Assembly (NCBI GenBank): GCA_014885115.2
Contig: WKLE02002654.1
Coordinates: 6,905-19,415, forward strand
Length of the DNA stretch: 12,511 bases
Origin: Asterionellopsis glacialis
Lineage: Eukaryota; Bacillariophyta; Plagiogrammaphyceae; Rhaphoneidales; Asterionellopsidaceae
Direction: 5' to 3'
Part shown: piece after piece, positions 7,888-12,511 of the stretch
Numbering within the stretch: position 1 is the first letter of the stretch
How the letters are laid out: each line of letters begins with the position of its first letter
Made by a program: the position numbers and the translations under genes
Notes under the pieces: generated by a model
Seen by the model: the letters and a program-made list of their open reading frames with translations, nothing else
Databases searched by the model: none
Told to the model about the DNA's origin: nothing

Positions 7888-9262
7888 TTAAATTTGTAGT
7901 CGTTGGATTCGTTCTAAATTGAGCAAGCGTTTGCCACGTTTCATGGAGATATCGTCAAGAGATTCGTGCGTAGCCAACGCCTTGAAGGTGGCACGGACAA
8001 CATTGAAGGGGTTTCGATTTCCCCATGATTTGCACGAACAGTCCGTGATACCAAAGAAAATAAGAACTTCACGCATCAGTGGATGACCCTTGAGGCCACG
8101 AGCTGGTTCTGTGGCTCTCAACATAACTTTACAAGAGTTGTGACGTCCGCCCAAGTCTCGGGTCAAGCCATGTCCATTATACCGGTCCACAAAGAAAATG
8201 TTACGACGGCACATGCGAGACGCTGCCTCGGTAGCCTCATTGGGTGTAGCAGCCTTTCCTACACCAAATCCTGCACATCCGTTCGAATTTCCACCAATCA
8301 TCAAACAACGATACCTCACACTGGTACCACCCCTTTGTACTTTCTGGACACGATCAATCTGCACTACCGTTTCGCCCCTGAATAAAAAAGGAAATACCAA
8401 GGGAGTGAGAAATGATAGAAAATAGTACGACTGTTTCCTGCTGGAAATTGCATTGTTCTCTTTCTTATATACAATCATAAGGTCAACCTTACCATTCGCC
8501 ATGTGCAAGTCGATTAGGATCCTCTCCCTGATCTTCTTCGTCCTTGTTCCTATTTTCTTCGGGAACTTCCACATCATCGTCATCCAATTCCATCTCGGCA
8601 ATACGTTGTTCTTCAACAAATGCATCTAAATCTTTTTTAAAGTCCTTCCTATCCTGTTCGTCCCATGTACCCATGGCAAGTGCACGACGTTCTGCTACAC
8701 GAGCTTCTGTACTGCCATGTTGTGCCGTCATAAAATCAGCCCATCGCATATCAGCTTCAATCCGATCAAATGACTCATCATTTAAACCAAGTTCTTTTTC
8801 CTTTCGATGGGCCTTGATAGCATCAGCGGCGTATGGACCATAGGCATCCTCCCATGATTCATAATCATCCTCATCTGTATCATCAAGTTCAAAAGGTGGA
8901 ATCTTATCAGGTCCTTTCGGTAAATTACCAACTACAGGATCTGGTTTTTGAACTCGAAGAGGAGTTGCTGTTGATTTCAATGGACGATATTCTGGATTCG
9001 AACGACGGCTTGGTTTGAATGGAAGGGGTGCTTCGTTACTCTCATTACTTTTGTTGTTGTTGTTATCTTCTCCGTCACCACCACCACCACTAGTACTACT
9101 AAAACATTGCGACATGCCATACGTACCACCATTATTCGTTGCAAGAGTGAAAGCTGCCGGTACTTGTCTACTAGTAGTCCGAATTGCTCGACTAGCTGTG
9201 CCCGACGATTGTGCTACGATCCTGGCAACGAAACGACCACGAAGATTATTAGATAACATCAT
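7888..9262 (-). CDS. MRPS5: Mitochondrial small-subunit ribosomal protein uS5 (MRPS5), nuclear-encoded
   Basis: Exon 1 (9262-8493) and exon 2 (8377-7888) join in phase 2 across a 115-bp intron (GAATG|GTAAGG ... TTATTCAG|GGGC), restoring a Trp codon and giving 419 residues, similar in length to animal MRPS5. Residues from about 258 form the S5 N-terminal RNA-binding domain (VVQIDRVQKVQRGGTSVRYR, then GGNSNGCAGFGVGKA), followed by the S5 C-terminal fold (KVMLRATEPARGLKGHPLMR, VLIFFGITDCSCKSWGNRNP, FNVVRATFKAL). In the bacterial ribosome uS5 lies near the mRNA entry and decoding region. The first 35 or so residues (MMLSNNLRGRFVARIVAQSS...) are rich in Arg, Ser and Ala with almost no acid, a good mitochondrial presequence. 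The long middle section is lineage-specific, with a Gly/Asn run and acidic stretches (DDTDEDDYESWEDAYGPY, ELDDDDVEVPEE). The stop overlaps an (ATT)n run at 7878-7890, only 116 bp from the stop of the convergent oxygenase gene. Confidence 0.93.
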
Positions 9263-9731
9263 TATTGTTGTTGTTTCTGGTGGTGTGAGAATGAAACTCT
9301 AACTAGAAAGAGGGACACCCTTAAAATTTTCCTTTCGTTTTCAATCAAGAAAACAAACAAACTTGCAAATGTTTAGATTAGGAAGTATCAATTACAGATT
9401 GCAAAATCTCTATCGATGATTGACAGGTTCTCGCCCTTGAGAAGGTCTCTTTTGGTTGACAAGTCGTTGTCTCGACTGCATTCGATGGAGGCGAAAGCAA
9501 GATGATGGCAGATACCCCGTAGGATGTGCTTCTTGTCGGCCGTCCTTTTGAGCTTGCTTTGTGGGTTTTGTCATTCTGTGTGCCGTAGTGATACTGACTG
9601 TAGTGACGGGTGACGGTTAGGCAGGTGGAATCAGAGCTTCAGAGCAGATTTTCAATTTTTGGGATGTTCTGTCGTGAGAATGAAGCGCGCGTCGTTGGGT
9701 AGCTCTTCTTTTGGTGACTCCTCACCCCCTA
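9263..9731. other. Upstream region of the uS5m gene
   Basis: The 5' side of the uS5m gene runs up to the MITE. It is of mixed composition, has no ORF with protein character and shows no clear TATA box or repeat. It should hold the uS5m promoter and 5' UTR; no specific element can be assigned. Confidence 0.4.
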
Positions 9732-9863
9732 CTAGCAATCGTAGAATAAGAGTGCTTTTCAATACTCCATGAATTCTACAGCATATATGTACCAGGTACT
9801 GTAGATTTTAACGGTTTGCCGTTGTTATGGAATCTTGATTCCATGGAATTCTACGATTGCTAG
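9732..9863. mobile_element. MITE-like element with 16-bp perfect terminal inverted repeats and internal stem-loops
   Basis: CTAGCAATCGTAGAAT at 9732-9747 is the exact reverse complement of ATTCTACGATTGCTAG at 9848-9863. The TA inside each end (9733-9734 and 9861-9862) could be a TA target duplication as left by Tc1/mariner-type transposases, which would put the element proper at 9735-9860. Internal symmetry is dense: TCTACAG (9775) with CTGTAGA (9799), AACGG-TTTG-CCGTT (9810-9823) and TGGAATC-TT-GATTCCA (9828-9843). It has no coding capacity. A second copy of the right two thirds lies at 12424-12511 in the same orientation; over the last 55 bases the two differ at one position, so the spread was recent or the sequence is constrained. 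It sits between the upstream regions of two divergent genes. Confidence 0.75.
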
Positions 9864-10332
9864 GGAGTGACTATCCAGTCAATCGCATTGAAGAAAGACA
9901 AATATTTAGTCGAACGAGTCGAGGCGATGTATTTATGCGTTTCTTGGACGGCGCGCGGCGTGGAACGGCGGGGCGAAAGAAACTGAAGATGAAGGCGGGA
10001 GAGAGGCATGAGACAGAAGCAAAGTTCTACATCCCGCCGCCACGCCCTTTAGGGTGCATATTATCGACCATAACGTGTCAGAAAGAAAGGATGAGGGATG
10101 AATTTTGTGGAACACCATCGTAAACGATCGTTGACTTCGGAGAGTATCACGATCTCACAGTTTTCATTCCGTGACAACACAAAATTACTTTCTTACCTAA
10201 AACTGAGGAAAAACAAACATTCATAACTCCTCACTTTTCATTGTTCACCTTCATAAGAACTTGTTAAAAGAGATCAATCTTAGTGTATCCTCTTCATTGT
10301 CAATCTTTCTATAGTTGTAATACAGTAAAATT
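9864..10332. other. Upstream region of the four-TM protein gene
   Basis: This region between the MITE and the ATG at 10333 contains a GC-rich patch (GGACGGCGCGCGGCGTGG at about 9947) and then AT-rich probable 5' UTR. A plus-strand open stretch at 9857-10123 starts inside the MITE at a non-ATG codon and lacks protein features. No promoter element can be assigned with confidence. Confidence 0.4.
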
Positions 10333-11232
10333 ATGACAACAACAACATTTGCGCCGGAATCTTCCATAGCGTATAAACTAATTTCCCAAGAAGGCACTGT
10401 TACTAACGCAAATCGTGGGAACAAAACAGCAGTTGCTAGGCCGAGTAATGGACACAAAGACGAGCAAAATTTGCAAACTGCACAAGGCCCTGTCCTAGAT
10501 TTTGCCGTTGTTGCCAACCCCCCTTCTAACCCAAACACCGACAGCGACGTCATCAGAGACAAAAAGGACACGAATGTCTATGATAATGAGAGTATTGGCA
10601 ATACAAACGCAATCACAAATAGCGATTATAAAAATCTCCATCGTGACTTTGCTATGATTGGTGGAGTCATTGGCTTAAGTTTGGGAATTTTAAGTATTCT
10701 ATCAGTTGTTGGAATAAACTTTCTCTTCGTTTTTCTTGGTCGCAATCCCCTAGATAATACAATGAACGGGCGTATGATCATCTCAATTATTTGGTCTCTT
10801 TTTGTATCAGGTACATTTGTTTTTATAATGCACGCCTTCAAATTTGTAGTATTCAAAAGCTACTTTTTGAGTATTACAATGAATAGTGATAGTGTCGACG
10901 GTGACAGCGACAGTACTTGTCAAGAAAGTAAACGAACAAAAAAATTTCCAGTCAAATTAGTGTGCGCCTTTGAGGCTACGTTTTTGTCTGGCACCATTTT
11001 GGGTAATTGTGCAACTTATGAAATGCTTGGCTATTGGCTGGATGTCGGTAAACCCCAGACACAAGCACTTTCCCCTTTCTTGGGTTGTTTCGGGTGGTTA
11101 CTGCAATGTTCTGGAATCTTCCTTGCTCTTTTGGTGTACCATATATATCCCGTTATTGCTCTTGAGGAGTACGAGGGAAGAATGACAAATGAAAACAAAA
11201 AAAACGCTGAAGCACAAGTATTCACTGTTTAA
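10333..11232 (+). CDS. Four-transmembrane protein of unknown function
   Basis: A single exon from ATG at 10333 (context AAAATTATGAC) to TAA encodes 299 residues. The first 105 or so residues are polar and probably disordered, rich in Thr, Asn and Asp. Four hydrophobic segments follow at about residues 107-136 (MIGGVIGLSLGILSILSVVG), 147-175 (MIISIIWSLFVSGTFVFIMH), 208-235 (KLVCAFEATFLSGTILG) and 247-275 (PFLGCFGWLLQCSGIFLALL). A short acidic-then-basic loop (about 184-207) divides the segments into two pairs, and the C-terminus is short and charged. The arrangement suggests a small integral membrane protein with both ends on the same side. There is no signal peptide and no family motif was recognised; the leading FAP at residues 6-8 is not preceded by a hydrophobic leader, so it is not a plastid signal. 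It converges on the HLIP/ELIP-like gene. Coding status is well supported by length and ordered hydrophobic pattern; function is unknown. Confidence 0.78.
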   Translation: MTTTTFAPESSIAYKLISQEGTVTNANRGNKTAVARPSNGHKDEQNLQTAQGPVLDFAVVANPPSNPNTDSDVIRDKKDTNVYDNESIGNTNAITNSDYKNLHRDFAMIGGVIGLSLGILSILSVVGINFLFVFLGRNPLDNTMNGRMIISIIWSLFVSGTFVFIMHAFKFVVFKSYFLSITMNSDSVDGDSDSTCQESKRTKKFPVKLVCAFEATFLSGTILGNCATYEMLGYWLDVGKPQTQALSPFLGCFGWLLQCSGIFLALLVYHIYPVIALEEYEGRMTNENKKNAEAQVFTV

Positions 11233-11532
11233 ACGCAGAACCATCAGAATGATCAGAGGAAAGTAGATATTATCACATTCTTCAAAAGCCGTGCACGCCC
11301 TTGGCAAACAAAGTTCAAAAAATTTTGGGAGAAATTTATTAAGTCGAGTAATACAAATTACGGCATTATTCTCTTCCAGTTGGTTTGATGGAAGTCGTTT
11401 TCGAGGCGAGTTGTATTTATGAAGCACCAATTGTCGATGTCGTATAAAACAATAATATATAAAAAGACTCCAGTCTCATGTAGCGTAATTTTTGTTCCAT
11501 ACCGTGACATGTTTCATCAGTTTTGCATTGAT
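11233..11532. other. Convergent 3' intergenic region
   Basis: Between the stop codons of the four-TM gene and the HLIP-like gene there are 300 bp that must hold both 3' UTRs and polyadenylation signals. It is AT-rich, with no ORF or repeat of note. Confidence 0.45.
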
Positions 11533-12181
11533 TTACAATTCATCAACAAATTCATCATCTCCCTGAATGGCCAGCCATGCACTTAATCCGACAACAGAAA
11601 CAACAGTAACTCCCAAAAAGGCAATATTCAATGCATCTCCATCTTGAATTCCTTGAATTACGCCCTTTCCAGTGATCAATTCTTGAAGCAAGGTGATGGT
11701 AAAACCCATCTGCAAATGATGGAAAAAATTAACGAAAAAGGACAAACAACGTAAGTTTCTATCCGAAAAATATTGATCAACCAGCATTCAAAGATGGCTT
11801 TGACTACCGAGACTGAGAAAAATAGGCAACCTTGGATGTGATGATGTATGTGCATATATGCTATTTGACCAAGTTTGCAATCACAACCTTTCATATCAAT
11901 GTTGGAATTGTAAAACACCAACGCATTGTTACAAATAAAAAATTTCATACCTGTGCAACACGGCCATTCCAAATTTCAGCATTCTTCTTGAGACCCCAGG
12001 GACTGCGTCCTTCGTTGAAATTCCATGTACGAGCGAAAAGTTCAGTACTGGTACTTGCGGATGGGACACGAACAACATTAGTATTTCTAGTAGGAACAGG
12101 TGCAAACGCAGTGGTGGTAGAAAGCATAGCCATCAATGTCATTACGACAATAGCTAAAGTACGCTTGCTCATAGTCATCAT
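11533..12181 (-). CDS. Plastid-targeted HLIP/ELIP-like protein of the light-harvesting complex superfamily
   Basis: Exons 12181-11951 and 11709-11533 join in phase 0 across a 241-bp intron (CACAG|GTATGA ... TTTGCAG|ATG) and encode 135 residues. The leader (residues 4-25, TMSKRTLAIVVMTLMAML...) ends in TTA-FAPVP, a textbook bipartite targeting signal with the A|F motif of complex red-lineage plastids. The core is the LHC helix-1 signature: Glu69, Asn72-Gly73-Arg74, Ala76, Gly79-Phe80 and Glu87 (ExxNGRxAxxGFxxxxxxE), where Glu and Arg form the helix-helix salt bridges and bind chlorophyll. The intron splits this signature right after Gln77. A second hydrophobic stretch (about 103-125, ALNIAFLGVTVVSVVGLSAW) could be a second TM helix, so it may be a two-helix SEP-like form rather than a one-helix HLIP. 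Members protect thylakoids under high light by binding chlorophyll or carotenoid and assisting photosystem repair; light stress induction is expected from the family but not shown here. Confidence 0.9.
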
Positions 12182-12328
12182 TCTCTTGGGGTAGTTTGTA
12201 AGTGCAGCTCTAATCGAATGGCAACAAGGTTGGCGAAGAAACTAGACCTGAGATGCAACGATGCTTTCGACCGTGTGATGTGGTGAAATTAGAAAAGCCC
12301 AGGTGTGAAAGATCTGATCGATGATGAG

Positions 12329-12340
12329 ACACGTACGTGT
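12329..12340. promoter_or_regulatory. Perfect 12-bp palindrome ACACGTACGTGT upstream of the HLIP-like gene
   Basis: The palindrome lies 147 bp upstream of the HLIP-like start codon and contains two overlapping ACGT cores (CACGTACGTG), the core bound by plant and algal bZIP and G-box factors. Its symmetry and position in the promoter of a presumably light-responsive gene make it a candidate operator. Function is inferred only. Confidence 0.35.
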
Positions 12341-12423
12341 TGTAGCCAATCTGCTTGCATGAGGTCAGGATCAGTACTGATTGTACATGCTGTTCAATTA
12401 CTGTCGGAAGAATGTTCTGACGC

Positions 12424-12511
12424 CATCAATTCTACAGCACGCAAGTACTGTGGAATTTAACGGTTTGCCGTTATTATGGAATCTTGATTCCATGGAATTC
12501 TACGATTGCTA
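12424..12511. repeat. Second copy of the MITE sequence, right two thirds, ending at the window edge
   Basis: From CATCAATTCTACAG to the last base the sequence aligns with 9768-9862. The final 55 bases (12457-12511) differ at one position from 9808-9862, keeping AACGG-TTTG-CCGTT and TGGAATC-TT-GATTCCA intact and ending CGATTGCTA. The central part differs more (GCACGCAAGTACTG against GCATATATGTACCAGGTACTG), but the outer TCTACAG/CTGTGGA pairing is kept with one G-T pair. The left inverted repeat of the first copy is not seen upstream, so this copy is left-truncated or has a diverged left end. Confidence 0.72.

Noticed and set aside
8083..8425. Plus-strand ORFs opposite uS5m exon 2
   Set aside because: They are shadows of the S5 core, whose conserved motifs are clear on the minus strand.
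9857..10123. Plus-strand 88-codon open stretch next to the MITE
   Set aside because: It starts inside the MITE at a non-ATG codon, is rich in Arg from GC-rich sequence and has no recognisable feature.
1..12511. CRISPR arrays, tRNA or rRNA genes
   Set aside because: No regularly spaced identical repeats and no cloverleaf or rRNA-like sequence were seen on either strand.

Overview
The window looks like nuclear DNA of a photosynthetic stramenopile, most likely a diatom. The strongest clue is at the right end: an LHC-superfamily (HLIP/ELIP-like) protein whose presequence carries the A|F (ASAFAP-type) cleavage motif of plastids of secondary red-algal origin. A 2OG-Fe(II) oxygenase has a similar VVA-F leader, and a nuclear-encoded mitochondrial ribosomal protein uS5 is present. 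Short GT-AG introns (about 100-240 bp) confirm a eukaryote. The species cannot be named from this sequence.

The window has two halves. Positions 1 to about 6500 are AT-rich, gene-poor and shaped by mobile DNA. At the left edge is a minus-strand retroelement fragment (1-669) with an RNase H domain; all three acidic residues are visible and one in-frame TGA interrupts it. Next come AT-rich sequence with AGGCCT-rich repeats, then two members of one unrecognised terminal-inverted-repeat family. The short copy (1913-2487) looks like an internally deleted version of the long copy (about 4855-6493). The long copy carries two divergent reading frames of unknown function: one on the minus strand with a single in-frame stop, one acidic on the plus strand. 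Between the copies lies a probable five-exon minus-strand gene (2749-3924) for a secreted cysteine-rich protein. Four of its exons join in phase; the exon 1-2 junction does not resolve cleanly.

From about 6500 to the end the DNA is gene-rich and arranged as two tail-to-tail pairs. Pair one is the 2OG-Fe(II) oxygenase (6891-7771, +) and mitochondrial uS5 (7888-9262, -), with 116 bp between stop codons. Pair two is a four-TM membrane protein of unknown function (10333-11232, +) and the HLIP/ELIP-like protein (11533-12181, -), with 300 bp between stops. A 132-bp MITE-like element with 16-bp perfect terminal inverted repeats (9732-9863) separates the pairs, and a second partial copy ends exactly at the right edge (12424-12511).

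The genes do not form an operon or an obvious joint system. The HLIP-like protein points to photoprotection, uS5m to mitochondrial translation, and the oxygenase to oxidative modification in the secretory route or plastid. The most novel-looking items are the TIR element family with its two unidentified ORFs, the cysteine-rich secreted gene, and the structured MITE.
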